DNA of 64,000 nt from contig OY755038.1 in NCBI GenBank assembly GCA_963576565.1, positions 140,980,206 through 141,044,205 of the forward strand. Reading direction: 5' to 3'. This stretch comes from Aspidapion aeneum. Its lineage: Eukaryota; Arthropoda; Insecta; Coleoptera; Brentidae. The notes beneath the pieces were generated by a model that did not search any database, was not told the origin of the DNA, and worked only from the letters and a program-made list of their open reading frames with translations. Within the stretch, counting starts at the first letter, position 1; each line of letters begins with the position of its first letter. Made by a program: the position numbers and the translations under genes. Shown here one piece after another: positions 25,858 through 36,889 of this stretch.

Positions 25858-25907
25858 AAAATATATATAAACAAAACTATATCGTCAGTCGTTTCTAAAT
25901 ATTCGAA

Positions 25908-26303
25908 ATGCAAAGATCGATAGATAAATTTGGGCGAAAATCTGGGGTACTTAAACATGGGGGGAAACGGGGCCCACCCGGGGAGGGCTATAATCTTACA
26001 GCCGATGGGAATTATGATATGCGCGGTCCACGAATTTGCAATTTGGGTAATCCTGTGGGATACAAAGATACGATTAATTACGATTTCTTAGAAATACGTC
26101 TTGGAAAATTTATGGCAGAAACACAAAATATTTTGAAACAAGGGATAAGCGCTTTAAAAGGTGAAATAGAAAATAACATTAGCCGAGACTTGGATGTCAT
26201 GGTCGAACTAAACAATCAGCGCATTACACCGCACGTGATCATGTTAGGCGAAAAGGTGGACAGGTTGGACAAGCTGATGCATAATTTCCGCTCCGACCGA
26301 TAA
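25908..26303 (+). CDS. small fibre-like protein of a Polinton-type element
   Basis: An intact 131-codon frame. Residues about 21-30 carry a short collagen-like GPPGEG motif, followed by a stretch (NLTADGNYDMRGPRICNLGN, about 29-48) that resembles the repeat of phage and Polinton tail-fibre or knob proteins, in which a glycine-arginine turn precedes NLxxP. The C-terminal half (about 65-131) is charged and likely helical, as in a trimeric stalk. It lies 87 bp upstream of the integrase on the same strand. The fibre role is inferred from motif resemblance only; the ORF is unbroken although its neighbours are decayed. Confidence 0.5.
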   Translation: MQRSIDKFGRKSGVLKHGGKRGPPGEGYNLTADGNYDMRGPRICNLGNPVGYKDTINYDFLEIRLGKFMAETQNILKQGISALKGEIENNISRDLDVMVELNNQRITPHVIMLGEKVDRLDKLMHNFRSDR

Positions 26304-26743
26304 TTATATAAATAAGAATTTATTGTATTACATCTCTTAAACCTCTTTAGTATATATCAATATTTTCAAGTGCACACATATCAAATAAAATGTCAGCAAA
26401 AGTTCAAATAATTTCTGAGCTCTATCGCCCCGCTAGAAAAAACTTTTTAAGAAGAAGAACAAAAATTTTTTGGCGTTTGCTGATCTTTGGCAAATCGACT
26501 TAGTAGACATGCAAAATTTAGCGTGCTCAAATAAGTGTTATAGATTTATTCTGGTGTGCATTGATTGTTTCTCAAAGTATCTTTGGACCAAACGCTTAAA
26601 GCAGCTATAGCCGAAAGAGTCATTAGAACGATAAAAAACAAACTTTATAAGCAAATGGCCTTAAATGGCACGCACAGATGGATAAATATTCTAAGCGATA
26701 TTATGAAAGAATACAATCACACGCCCTGTAGATGTAACCAAAC

Positions 26744-26754
26744 ATACGAAGCTA
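26744..26754 (+). repeat. 11-bp target-site duplication, left of LINE copy 1
   Basis: ATACGAAGCTA here and at 29987-29997 flank the reverse-oriented LINE inside the integrase gene. Confidence 0.85.
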
Positions 26755-29700
26755 TATATATATTTATCGGTTTCACAACGTTCTACGTCTTCCGATACCC
26801 AATCTCCAGTCGTTTCTGTTTGCCCATAATTCATCATCTAGGCCTCTTATTCTTATTTCACTATCTATTCCTTCTCTCCAGCTTCTCCTCGGCCTTCCTC
26901 GTTTTCTTCGGCCAGTTGGTTTCCATTGTAATATTTGTTTAGGTAGTCTTCCATCATCCATTTTTTGTACATGTCCGTACCACACCAGTTGTTTTGTTCT
27001 TATATCATCCACTAGAGTACTCCAATAGTCCATCTCCGTAGCGGAAAGCATTTTTTCTGTTCTATCTTTGATTGGCCATACTTCTGAGCCGTATGTAATA
27101 ATACTTTTAACAATGGTGTTATATATAAGCTTTTTGTTATGTTTTGATATACTCTGGTCCCAAATTATTCCATTTAATAAAGTTATTGCTTTTCTTCCTT
27201 GTACGTTTCTATCTTTCACAGCTTTGTCCAGTGTTCCGTCAGCTGTAAGTTTTAGACCCAAGTATTTATACTCATCACAGGACTGAATTCGCTGCCCAGT
27301 ATTTAAGATTAGATCCTGTTTCGTTCCACCAATCCACATATACTCTGTCTTATTGATATTAACCTCTAGTCCCCACTTATTGTACTCTTCTATTAGTTTT
27401 CGTGTCATATATTCGAGGTCGTCATAATCATGAGCCACCACTATCTGATCATCGGCGAAACATAAAGTATACAAGGTGGTTCCATCCAACGGAACTCCCA
27501 CGCTTTGGCATTCTCTCTTCCAGACTTCAAGGACCTGTTCCAAATATATCTTGAAGAGCGTAGGCGAGATACAGCAACCTTGTTTAAGACCTTTATCCAC
27601 TTGAAAGCCCCTGGTCAGTTTCGCCCTTATTTCAACTTTCGCCTTACTACCGCGGTACAACTCTTTGATGGCCTCAACTAGTTGCACGCTCATGTTTGTC
27701 TTTTCCAACGCTTTCCAAAGTAGATTTAGTGGTATACTATCATATGCCTTCTGCAAATCTACGTAAAGCAGATGGAGCTCTTGTCCGTATGCCATTTTCT
27801 TTTCAATAACTTGGGTTATACAAAAGAGATGATCTCCCGCCCTGAAACCAGCTTGTTCTTCTGCCTCCATATCTTTATATTCGCTCTCCACTCCATTCTT
27901 ATTATTTTGCCATATATTCTGCTTAGCGTACTAGTTACAGATATACCTCTATAATTGTCACATATATCTTTCCTTCCTTTTTTGTGTATTGTGGATATAT
28001 TTGACGTTTTCCACTCAGTTGGTACTACAGCTCCATTTAAATATCTTTGGAAAAGATTCCGTAATCTCCAAAATAATTCTTCAGTGCCATATTTAATAAG
28101 TTCAGCTGGGATATTTCCGGGTCCGACAGATTTACCGCTTTTTCAGGTTTTGCACACGTTTTTGACCTCAGATATTGTAAGAGGTACTGGAGATCCCATC
28201 GTTCTAATGATATTGTCTCTCGTCTTCCTTGAATTCTGCTCTATCTTCAGTTAAGTTTTTTAAAATGCTCTTCACATTCTTTGTCTGGTATTGGTGAAAT
28301 AATATCTCTGCATGTTTCTTTTTTGATCGATCTTATAGTTTTCCAGCTTTCGGTACTTCTCCTACCTCCTAAGTAAGAATCTATTTTCTGGCACTTTTGC
28401 ATCCATGATTGATTTTTCTTATCACTGATCATTCTTCTCACCTTTGATTGCGCGATTTTGTATTCTTCTCTGCTTCTATTTGTCTTTTGGGATAAGTAGG
28501 TGTGATATAATTTCCTTTTTTCCTCTATTTCTCTTTCAATCTCAGCATCCCACCAGTATGGTTTTGTTCTTTTAGGAGTTTCTTCCACTAATCCTAGTGC
28601 TTCTTTTGCAGCTTGATGGATGCTTAATGTGATACATTCGTATTCCTCATCTGGGGTTTCACCTGAACTTGAATTAAGTTTTTCGTTCAGTCTCTTTTTG
28701 TATAAGTTTTTTACGCTGTCATGTTCTAGGCTTAGTAGATTATATTGACAGTGATCAATTTCCTCATTCACTGTATCATCAAGATTTTGTTGATGGAGGC
28801 TTCGGCCTTGATAAGGAAAGAGAATTTTGGTCTCCAGAAAATAGTGATCACTTCCGCATGTTGATCCACGCTTTGTTCTGACATCTTGAATTTTTAGTTT
28901 TGTCTTTTGTTTAGTGATAAGATAATCAATGACGGATTTCAGGTTTTGTGAGGGTTTGGTCCAGGTATATTTGTGTATTTTCTTATGTTGGAAAAAACCG
29001 TTTTGGATTTTTAGGTCTAATTGCTCACATACTGTGATAAGCCGGTTTCCATTGTCATTAACAACATCTTCTCCATATTGGCCAACTGTCAGATCATTTA
29101 CTCTGTTACCTGTTTTACTATTTAAATCTCCCAATATTACAATTTCTCTAGATGTACTTACTGCTGATATTTCATTGTGGATTTCTTCAAAAAAATTGTC
29201 TTTCACGGCTACATTTGCATCGTCATTATACGCATAGATTCCAAAAATCGTAAGTCTCATTCCTTTTATTGTTATATTCATTCTTATTAGCCGTTCATTT
29301 ACTGCTTCCCAGTTGGTGATAAATTTTCTAAATCTTTTGTTGACCAAAATAGATACTCCTTGTTGAGCATGTTTTTCTTTTGCCACTCCGCTATAGAAAT
29401 GGTCATACTGTCCTAGGTTTTCAGATCCTTTTCCTTTCTTCTTCGTTTCTGTTAGTACAGCAAGGTCAACCTTCATTCTGCTGCACTCATGTACTATTTC
29501 ATTCACCTTTCGACTCATTCCTTGTACGTTCCATGTACCAAAAATCATATTCCTGTTTCTTTGATTGGTTCGTCTTAGGTTTTTCATTTCTTTCCGAGGC
29601 GTTTGATTGGGTTTTTAACTGTGTACGTTTTTTCCGGGTATCAGAGAGTTAGTCTTATGCCCCAACCCCCAACCTGGAGGACCAGGTGATTTTTGATCGA

Positions 29701-29986
29701 GGTTTTCTTCTCCTAGCCTTTGACGATTCCAACGCCGGTACTACAAGGCAGCATCTTCTTCTTTTATACTATCCCTAAAAGAAAGGGTTGCCACCTGCGC
29801 TATGATCACCGTACCGAGGTCCATCCTCTCCGCCTTTCATACCGATGTGGTCTTCTCCCGTAACCCTGGGAATGGGACCCTAAACAGGTGCTAACTCTCC
29901 GGGTCAGAGAGTACCTGGAATCTACGGAGGGCAGGGGTCGATTCATTTCCCCTGATAGACATCTGACGAGGTCTACCCCGTACCCG
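26755..29986 (-). mobile_element. RTE-type LINE, copy 1 (defective)
   Basis: About 3.23 kb on the minus strand. It has the same 5' end (CGGGGTAGACCTCGTCAG type, at about 29985 inward) and the same 3' end (GAAACCGATAAATATA, a TA-repeat tail rather than poly(A)) as copy 2 at 37717. A single endonuclease-RT ORF plus a microsatellite tail is characteristic of the RTE clade. It is flanked by the 11-bp duplication ATACGAAGCTA. Confidence 0.88.
26773..29587 (-). pseudogene. RTE LINE endonuclease/reverse transcriptase, broken copy
   Basis: The reading frame survives as two pieces: 29587-28247 (446 codons; apurinic-type endonuclease with GTWNVQG, GDLNSKTGN and GSDHYFLE) and 27891-26773 (372 codons; reverse transcriptase with the FADDQ active site). 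Compared with the intact copy at 38118-41024 there is a frameshift near 28255, another near 27895, a 12-bp in-frame deletion in GFRAG..DHLF, and a ~78-bp deletion after TEMDYW. It cannot make a full protein. Confidence 0.88.
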
Positions 29987-29997
29987 ATACGAAGCTA
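29987..29997 (+). repeat. 11-bp target-site duplication, right of LINE copy 1
   Basis: ATACGAAGCTA, matching 26744-26754; the integrase gene resumes directly after it. Confidence 0.85.
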
Positions 29998-30541
29998 CCT
30001 ATGCTAATGTTTCCGAAAGTTAAAGTTAAAAAATCAAAATTTAGTATAGGCGACTCTGTAAGAATAAGTCTGTACAAAGGTGTCTTTGATAAAAGTTTTT
30101 TAATAAACTGGTCGACTGAAATATTTAAAATCGGGAAAATTAATATAACAAATCCTTTACCATATATTTTACATGATATAAACGACCAAGATATTAAAGG
30201 TTCTTTCTATGGGCATGAGCTTCAAAAAGTTAATTCGAAAAACCTGTACCTAATCGAAAAAGTAATTAAAACTAGAAATTTTAAAAATAAAAAACAATAT
30301 TATGTAAAATGGTTAGGTTTTTCGGATCAACATAATAGTTGGGTAGATGAAAAGGATGTAGTAAACTAAATTCTATAACAAAATGTTAATTTGGGTATAG
30401 AATTTGTTTTGTTTCTGTAATAAATAAACGACTATGAAATATTAATTGAATTTTATTTAAAACACATAACCTTATAGCTAAAGAATATTATATTTACGAT
30501 ACATATTTCACTAAATTTTAAGAATAATATATCTAACCTTT

Positions 30542-31186
30542 TTACCGATCTAAAATTAACCTTTCGTTCAGGTCCTTGAGCACCTGTGCTAAGTTAAAAT
30601 TCATAAAATCTAGCATGCAGGAGGATTCGTCCGTGGGATACAACAAGCAAATGTCTTTAATAAATTTAATAACTTGACTCTCTGAAAAACGCCAAATTTG
30701 AATCTGCTCGCTACACAGCTCTAGCAGATTTAAATAATATGCAGCAAATTTAATCTTTTTTAAAAGTTTAAAGCGCGTCAATATGGCAGCACTATTTTCG
30801 CGAATACCGGTTATCCAATCATGGCCCAGGAAAATGGTTACTTCAAACGTTTCCAATTTTATTAACGTTTCATCTTCCAGTTCTGTCGGTGCGAGAATAA
30901 AACTAGGTGTATAAATTGTACGGTTTTCAGCTAACTCATCCCTCTCCAGACATTCTAGAAGGTCTAACCAACTCGTTTCGTCAAATGACACACACGCGAA
31001 CGTTGAAAAATATCCATCGGTAAAAAATAGCTTAACACTGGGTTCAAAACCTCTAGCCGGGCTTAGTCCGGTCGTTATCTGAAAATTTAAATTTGATAGT
31101 GATTTTCGAACTTCGTAAATGTATATGTTTTCACTACGGACTTTGGTCCAAAAACTTTCGCACGATGTAGCGTCACTTGATGCCAT
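30542..31186 (-). CDS. unknown 214-residue protein of a Polinton-type element
   Basis: An intact minus-strand frame, 172 bp past the integrase and convergent with it. The sequence has no motif I recognise: mixed alpha/beta composition, one cysteine-containing stretch (about 150-160), and no signal peptide, membrane segment or coiled coil. Its start is the first ATG after an AT-rich leader. About 85 bp upstream of the start lies the 26-bp sequence shared in inverted form with 53153-53178, which may mark the end of the element. Given its place between integrase and terminus it is likely an accessory gene of that element. The function is not known. Confidence 0.5.
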   Translation of the reverse strand: MASSDATSCESFWTKVRSENIYIYEVRKSLSNLNFQITTGLSPARGFEPSVKLFFTDGYFSTFACVSFDETSWLDLLECLERDELAENRTIYTPSFILAPTELEDETLIKLETFEVTIFLGHDWITGIRENSAAILTRFKLLKKIKFAAYYLNLLELCSEQIQIWRFSESQVIKFIKDICLLYPTDESSCMLDFMNFNLAQVLKDLNERLILDR

Positions 31187-31271
31187 TTCACGTTGTTTTT
31201 TGTGTTAAAGATAAACCGAAACTGAAGCCTTTTTAAGGGTGCTACGTATTTTAAGAGAAAGACAAGCCACA

Positions 31272-31297
31272 GGCACGGATCACCTAACAAACAGATA
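31272..31297. repeat. 26-bp inverted sequence, candidate Polinton terminus (integrase end)
   Basis: GGCACGGATCACCTAACAAA begins this 26-bp stretch, whose exact reverse complement is 53153-53178. It lies outside the last gene of the integrase half, where a terminal inverted repeat would be expected. It is shorter than usual Polinton termini, and the target duplication cannot be judged because the partner end belongs to the other half. Confidence 0.45.
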
Positions 31298-33589
31298 AAT
31301 AAGCCGGCTGGCCGTCTTTGATCTCGGAGAATTCAACGATGGCTGAGCATTGGGAATAAAACTCAGAGCCGGACTAAGATAAATTTATTATAAAATATGA
31401 ATGTTTCAGATTGTTGATGCGAAAAAATATTTTTACTGTCAGAAACAATAAAAACATTAAAATAATTTTGTATTGCTAAAAATGGGAGCTAAAATGAATT
31501 TAGAGTCTCGGCCGCGTAAAAATATTATATCTTATCCTCTGTAGGGGACTATGGAAATAATGTGTTCTATTGAATGAGAGACATGGGAAGCAAAAAAGAG
31601 GTCTTCTTCTTCGTTCAGAATACGTTAGCAAGTTTTGCATTGCTTTTTTTGTTGTATTGGGATAACATTTATTAAGTTACAAGAGGAGTAAAATTGTGAA
31701 TTTTAAATATAAGAAGTTTGACATTGTAGAGTAATTTCTTAATTTACTGGAATCAGATATTATTTATTAGTTTTTTCGAAAAATTGAAAGTTTAAGGAGA
31801 TACAGAGTGACCAAATAATCTTTACAATTAGCACAAAATTGCTTCACGGTAAATTAATATTTTAAAATTTAGTAAAATCCAATATTTACAGAAAAATTAC
31901 TGTTTTATATGTATTCTTAAAAGTGTAAATAGTAGCATAATAAAAAATTATAACAAATTTGTGTCAAAAACTCTTAACCAAATGTTATATAATAATTTAT
32001 TATACAGGGTTTAATTTAAATGATGCATGAAACTTTAAGGGGTTGTGGAAATGGTCAAAACAAAGATTTTTTTCGCATTACATTTAGACCTCTTTGTTTT
32101 TACAGTGTTAGCATTTTTTTTTTTCGATTTTTTGTTTGTTTCTTAAAAATTATAACAAACCATAAAAATTTTGTTGAATTATGCATTAGCAAAACGGTAA
32201 TAATTAAGTTTCAAAATTATTCAAAAATATCAAAAAATATTGAAACCTAGGGGGCAATTCTTTACATTTCAAAAAATCTGGCGAAATTTGACAAAATGTG
32301 ACATAATCTGGCGCTTAAGATTTCTCGTTTAAAAGGCAATTTTTAAACTTAAAAACTTACCTAAAAGGCCATTTCCCATTTTTTGATAGATGTAGCGTCA
32401 CGATATAATATTTGTTTTTAATTAAAAACCCGTAATTTGTTAAAAATTTTTAATTTAAAAATTGTAAATAAATTCAAAGCAGAAGACCATTCACCACACA
32501 AACTGAAATGTCAGATTTCGTCACATTTCGTCACATTTCTTTCAAATTTATGAGTCCTATTCGTTTTCTTTATGAGGTCAGCTAAGTTTACTTTCTTTCT
32601 TTGTTTTTCACGGTAAAATTAACAAAGAGGGACTAACTGCATGTCGTGGAAGGGTCGCTACAAAATTAGCTCTACGCTGTTGCCACCGTTATATTTGAAC
32701 GGATTTTTAAGGGAATGTCAAATTATTTCTTTAAAATCTGCCAGAAAAATCTGACTAAGTGAGGATCCTGGTCAAATTATTGAAGTGGTGATTATTTTTT
32801 ACTTTTGTTATCAAAGCTAGGCACGTATATAGTTTTTTATTCTGGGGGGTCCTCCCATATAGAAACTGCTGTTCTTCAGTGACGGCCCATGACACAGCCT
32901 TCGTAAACCAGAGAGAAAATAATAAATTGTCTCTGTCGTAAACTAACACGAAGGCTGCCCATAAGGTTTTGGATAGTGTAATTAGAAATACTAGGGTCAC
33001 TGCATCCTGGAAGCCTAGCGTCTCCCAGGGGTAGCGACACGAGTGTCAAAACCGTACTCAAAATTCCATAGACGTTCGTGAAAAATACTCATTTTTATAC
33101 AGTCTGAGAAAAGAAAAATGTTTTAATAGAACTTAAAAAGAACTCGTTTTTATACAGCTTAAGAAATAAAAAATATGTTCCTTGAGTTTTTGGGTTAAGA
33201 ATATTTATTGTAGGTATTATTGTTAAAAATCATTTTCTTTTAAATATTATTTCTGTTTTTGTATAAAAATAATACGTAATAAATAAACAAACAGGACAGA
33301 AATACATTTCTATGTTAAAAGTTTATTAATAGTATATAATATATCAAGGGATAAAATGAAACTTTTATCACGATGTTTATACGCTATTTTTCGCACTGTT
33401 TAATTTATTTTCCAAGGTTTTTTCCCATTTTTTTGGGTGTTTTTGGTATTATGGTTTTTTTAGTACCTTTTTATTCCGAATTTTACATTTTATCAAAAGA
33501 CAAAAAATGCCCAAATACAGTTCGAGTTTTCGTAAGGTTCGGCTTAATTATTTATATTTTTATAGTATATTTCATATAAATATCGTAAT
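31298..33589. other. unassigned non-coding DNA
   Basis: AT-rich and without a recognisable gene. Small features: an inverted pair CAGCCTTCGT/ACGAAGGCTG near 32897 and 32950 that recurs as a tight palindrome near 51289-51312; and GGGGGCAATTCTTTACA near 32250, whose reverse complement recurs near 51620-51640. These suggest that parts of this stretch and of 51.2-51.65 kb are inverted relics of one repeat. The short frames (31087-31290, 32020-32250, 32755-33061) are not supported. Confidence 0.4.
32985..33050 (-). repeat. repeat copy matched, split, at 35884 and 36475
   Basis: The reverse complement of this stretch (GTGTCGCTACCCCTGGGAGA, then a GC-rich part ending GCAGTGACCCTA) appears at 35884-35903 and continues at about 36475-36505. 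Those two halves are separated by the inverted-repeat element at 35904-36472, so this is the uninterrupted site. Confidence 0.5.
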
Positions 33590-34460
33590 ATTATTGTTCG
33601 AAAGCATAAACTTCGAAAATCATTTTCTTCAAACCAAAAATTGTTCTAAAACATATTCTTCGAACAAAAGATTGTTCGAAAACGTTTTCTTCAAACAGAA
33701 ATTTTTCGAAATCATTTTCTTCGAACAGAAATGTGTTCGAAAACATTTTCTTTGAACGGAAATTTGTTCAAAAACATTTTTCGAAAACAAATTTTTCGAA
33801 AAAAAAATATTTGACCTGGCTTGCCAAACTTAACACAACTCATATAGTTCGACTAATGGGGTTTTTTTCTAACAATTTTTGGAAACAAAAACTTCCCTGA
33901 CTTCTTTCCCGGGATCCTAGAGGGTGTGAAACCAAACCGAACCAACCGAGACCTATTGTCGAAAAATGATTTCCCTAAATTAGCTTTCCGGTCCTCATTT
34001 TGGAAGGTTGAAATCGGTGTTACTCTAACCTTTCTTAATTGAGCACATCAGGAGGTATCTGGACCGGTTCGGATACGTTTGCGATCAATTGACAAAGTTT
34101 AGGAAAATACCAATTTCGACCTTCCAAAAGGAGGAAAGTAGACAAATTTTCAGAATGTTTACGATCCCGGGAAAGAAGTCAGGGTTTTTTTGAAAAAATA
34201 TGTTAAAAAGACCTTGCCGTAGTCAAACTATATGAATTGTGTTAGGTTTGGAAATCCAGGTCTAGAGCGTCTTTTATCGAAAAACTTGCATTCGAAGAAA
34301 ATGTTTTTGAACAACTATTACTTACGAACAAATTTCCGTTCAAAGAAATGGTGTTCGAATAAATTTCCGTTTAAAAAAAATGTTTTCGAACAAATTTTCA
34401 TTAGAAGAAATTGTTTTCATAAAAATTTCCGTTCGAAGAAAATGTTTTCGAACAAAGTTC
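33590..34460. mobile_element. small foldback element with ~30-bp tandem arms
   Basis: Left arm (33590-33930) has repeats of the form TTCGAAAACATTTTCTTCG; right arm (about 34150-34460) has them inverted. Inside each arm is the sequence CTCTAGGATCCCGGGAAAG or its complement (around 33917 and 34165), the same core found in the loops at 7935 and 16910. At the centre (33985-34145) sits a ~160-bp sub-palindrome with GAAATCGGTGTTA, related to 36215-36395. It is non-coding; the frames at 33373-33755 and 34232-34486 are periodicity artefacts. Confidence 0.55.
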
Positions 34461-34604
34461 TGCGACCCGTCGTGTTGCTACCTTGAGTTTTTATTGGATG
34501 TTGATTTTTTAAAAACTTTTCTATGAGTGTGTGTGTGTACCTGTGTGTCTCTTAATTCTACTTTGTTTTGCAATCATTACAGTGTAGCTACTTTCGATCT
34601 TTGT

Positions 34605-34700
34605 TTGAACCTTTTGTTTTTCAATCTTTTGAATTTTCGACCTTTTGTACTTTCGAACTTTTGTATTTTCGACTTTTTGTATTTTCGACCTTTTCTTCGC
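34605..34700. repeat. short tandem repeat, TTTTCGACCTTTTGTA type
   Basis: About five to six imperfect units of ~16 bp (TTTTGTATTTTCGACC and variants). It makes an apparent 103-codon ORF (34527-34838) that I do not support. The remaining DNA from 34461 to 35024 is AT-rich with nothing recognised. Confidence 0.6.
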
Positions 34701-35024
34701 CGCCCGCTTTTTTTTAACAATAATAAAAATAATAGTAGGTATATTATAAACCTGGGGCGTGCAGTGTTTACTATTAATACCACGGCGGGAATTTTCATGC
34801 TCGACCGGAAGAAGGGCTATAATTTGCTAAGTGACTAAAAGGGACTTTAATGCCAAGGTTTATTTTTATATACTAAAAACAATAATAATCATAAACTAAA
34901 TAAATAGGTATTAAACCACTTACCGTACTGTAGTTTTAGCATGTCAAGTATATAAAAAAACAGTGGGCAGTGATAGTTGTCATGGCATTACATTAAACAA
35001 AAGTCAGTCAGATGCTAACAAACA

Positions 35025-35076
35025 AAGGTCACTCATCGTCAAGCAAGGTAAAGCTTGCTTGACGATGAGTGACCTT
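35025..35076. repeat. perfect 23-bp inverted repeat with 6-nt loop
   Basis: The arms 35025-35047 (AAGGTCACTCATCGTCAAGC...) and 35054-35076 are exact reverse complements around GTAAAG. The hairpin could be a transcribed stem-loop or a cruciform. The surrounding 35077-35883 is AT-rich and shows no gene; the 70-codon frame at 35742-35954 is not supported. Confidence 0.8.
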
Positions 35077-35903
35077 ATAACTAACAATGTGGAAAAAATA
35101 TTATTTATTTCATAACAAACTAATTAAGTTTACTCGAGAAAAAGTTCGAATTACATTTCTCGAAGATGGAAAATAAAGCATATTCTTACTTTGAGATGGG
35201 CATGGAAATGATGCAATAAACAGAATTTCGAAAATTTCACAGTTTCCTGGTTTACAGCCTGGAGAAGTCTAGAAAGTTAAATGCTTCGTTTATATGGAAG
35301 CAATATTCTATGCCTAAGGACACAATAACGATCAAAACGAACCAAGCCATCGGCAAAGTAAAGTAAGCTTACGGCAAGCTGGAACAAAATAATCGGTATC
35401 GTGTATATATTCCTTTTTGTTTTTTGTATTATGATAAAATAAAATAATCCAAAAACCTATATTTTGCCTTTATGGTTTTAAAGAAATTACTTTCAATCAC
35501 TGGGGACAAGAAATACTACCTTAGCCCATGAAAAAAGGGATTAAACGTACACCTTTATTCCGTAGAGAGCATAAAACATTTATTAAATAATACAAAACCC
35601 AACATAATACTTTTTCTATATTTTAGAATATATATAAAACATGCAAACTATATTTTTGGTTTCCTTCGCTGTGTGGGTCCTAACACAGGGTCCTAATAAA
35701 TTTGAAATCATAAAAAACTTAGTTTTTTTAGGTTTGTTTATTTGGACAGTAAAATTTATATACCGGATGTGACGGACAGTTCTTTACGTAACATTTGTAA
35801 ACCATTTAATTTTTTTAAACATAAAAAATGTTACGCTCCTGACAGTGTCAGATTTGCGTTTTTTGTAAATGAGGTTATGTTTGGTGTCGCTACCCCTGGG
35901 AGA

Positions 35904-36472
35904 CATGAGCGGCTAGTTCACAACTTGCATTCCGTTTGCTATTGGTCGAAATAGTCAGCTGACTTTTTGATGTTGAACGTTGCCGTTTAAGATTATTATT
36001 ATATTATATTAAGAGATGGTGCCACCAGTCAAGCATTTAACAAACTTTATGTTTACAGCTTTCGGCGTAAAATACGAATATATACTAGTTGTAAGTGACT
36101 AAAAAGTGTAGTGGTTTGTGCAGTACATACCTATTGAATTTAACTAAATCTATGCCAATGAGTTTTTTTTTATTGTTTTTTAAAAACAAATTATATATTT
36201 TTTTTATTAGCTTCCCTATCCTGTTTCCCTGTCGAAATCGGTGTTAACCTAACCCTGATAAATTATTCGACAACGTATCCTAACCTGTCCAGACACGCCC
36301 CGGTTAGGATACGTTTCCCATCAATTGACCACGGTTAGGTTTTGTTTCAGTTTGGTTTAACACCGATTTCAACCTCCCAAAACGAGGACAGGAGAGTTTT
36401 AATTTTAAAAATCCCGCCTGACTATAGCAACCAATAGCAAATGGAATGCAAGTTGTGAACTATCCGCTCGTT
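35904..36472. mobile_element. ~570-bp inverted-repeat (MITE-like) element
   Basis: The ends mirror each other over about 50 bp: GAGCGGCTAGTTCACAACTT at the left and, reversed, GAGCGGATAGTTCACAACTT at the right, continuing through a stretch around TTGCATTCC and GCTATTGG. It interrupts a repeat found whole at 32985-33050, and the flanks GGGAGAC and GGAAGAC could be a diverged 7-8-bp target duplication. There is no transposase inside. It contains another palindromic unit at 36215-36395. Confidence 0.65.
36215..36395. mobile_element. ~180-bp palindromic unit nested in the MITE
   Basis: The ends mirror each other (TCGAAATCGGTGTTAACC near 36232 and its complement near 36360), as do GTTAGGATACGTTTCCC and CAACGTATCCTAACC in the middle. 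The same family lies at 33985-34145 inside the small foldback. Confidence 0.5.
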
Positions 36473-36889
36473 GGAAGACGCCACGCTTTCAGGAGGCAGT
36501 GACCCTAAGAATAGTTGCTTTAGTCGCCACCTGACGAAAATAAGTCGAAGGCGGAATTTTTCAGGGGTGCCACGACCACGTGGTCACACTGTGCAAGGAA
36601 AACTTAAGTTTGCGACACGCTCCCTAGAGGGAGCCGCACATATAGGCAGACAACTGCGTACAGTTGACTTGAAAATAGATTTCAAACTATGAATAAAATG
36701 AACTGGACCCAAGAAACAAACCTTTAAAACATAAATTTCAAACTTTCTATAAATTCGTATAATTAAAAATAATGTTTGTATAATTATGTAAAATTTCTTG
36801 TGTGCCTAATATTATAGATTTGTTAAAAAATTCTAATTTTCTACTTAGCAATAAAAAGTTGATAATAGCCCTAAAAAACTACTATTTAC
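36473..36889. other. unassigned DNA at the left of foldback B
   Basis: From about 36815 the sequence (TTCTACTTAGCAATAAAAAG) is mirrored near 50910-50935, so the inverted repeat of foldback B already starts here. A 73-codon frame (36471-36692) has no support. Confidence 0.45.

Larger units (their letters stand above)
26390..30369 (+). pseudogene. Polinton/Maverick integrase, deleted and split by a LINE
   Basis: Retroviral-type DDE integrase that would insert the element's DNA ends. The start at 26390 opens an N-terminal frame that is lost near 26485. A second frame holds the first catalytic aspartate block (LWQIDLVDM, about 26490). The core is then missing up to the third-acid helix (AERVIRTIKNK, about 26607), so the middle catalytic aspartate has been deleted. 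A LINE occupies 26755-29986. The 3' part resumes at 30001 and ends with a chromodomain (about residues 83-122 of that frame: YYVKWLGF...NSWVDEKDVV), which binds histone tails in related elements. At least two frameshifts plus the core deletion make it inactive. A chromodomain at this position is typical of some insect Polintons. Confidence 0.8.

Noticed and set aside
28929..29652. Plus-strand frames in the first LINE
   Set aside because: Shadows of the minus-strand endonuclease; the same shadows appear antisense to the second LINE.
33373..34838. Frames of 68-103 codons near 33.4-34.8 kb
   Set aside because: They lie in the ~30-bp and ~16-bp tandem repeats and have biased, periodic composition.
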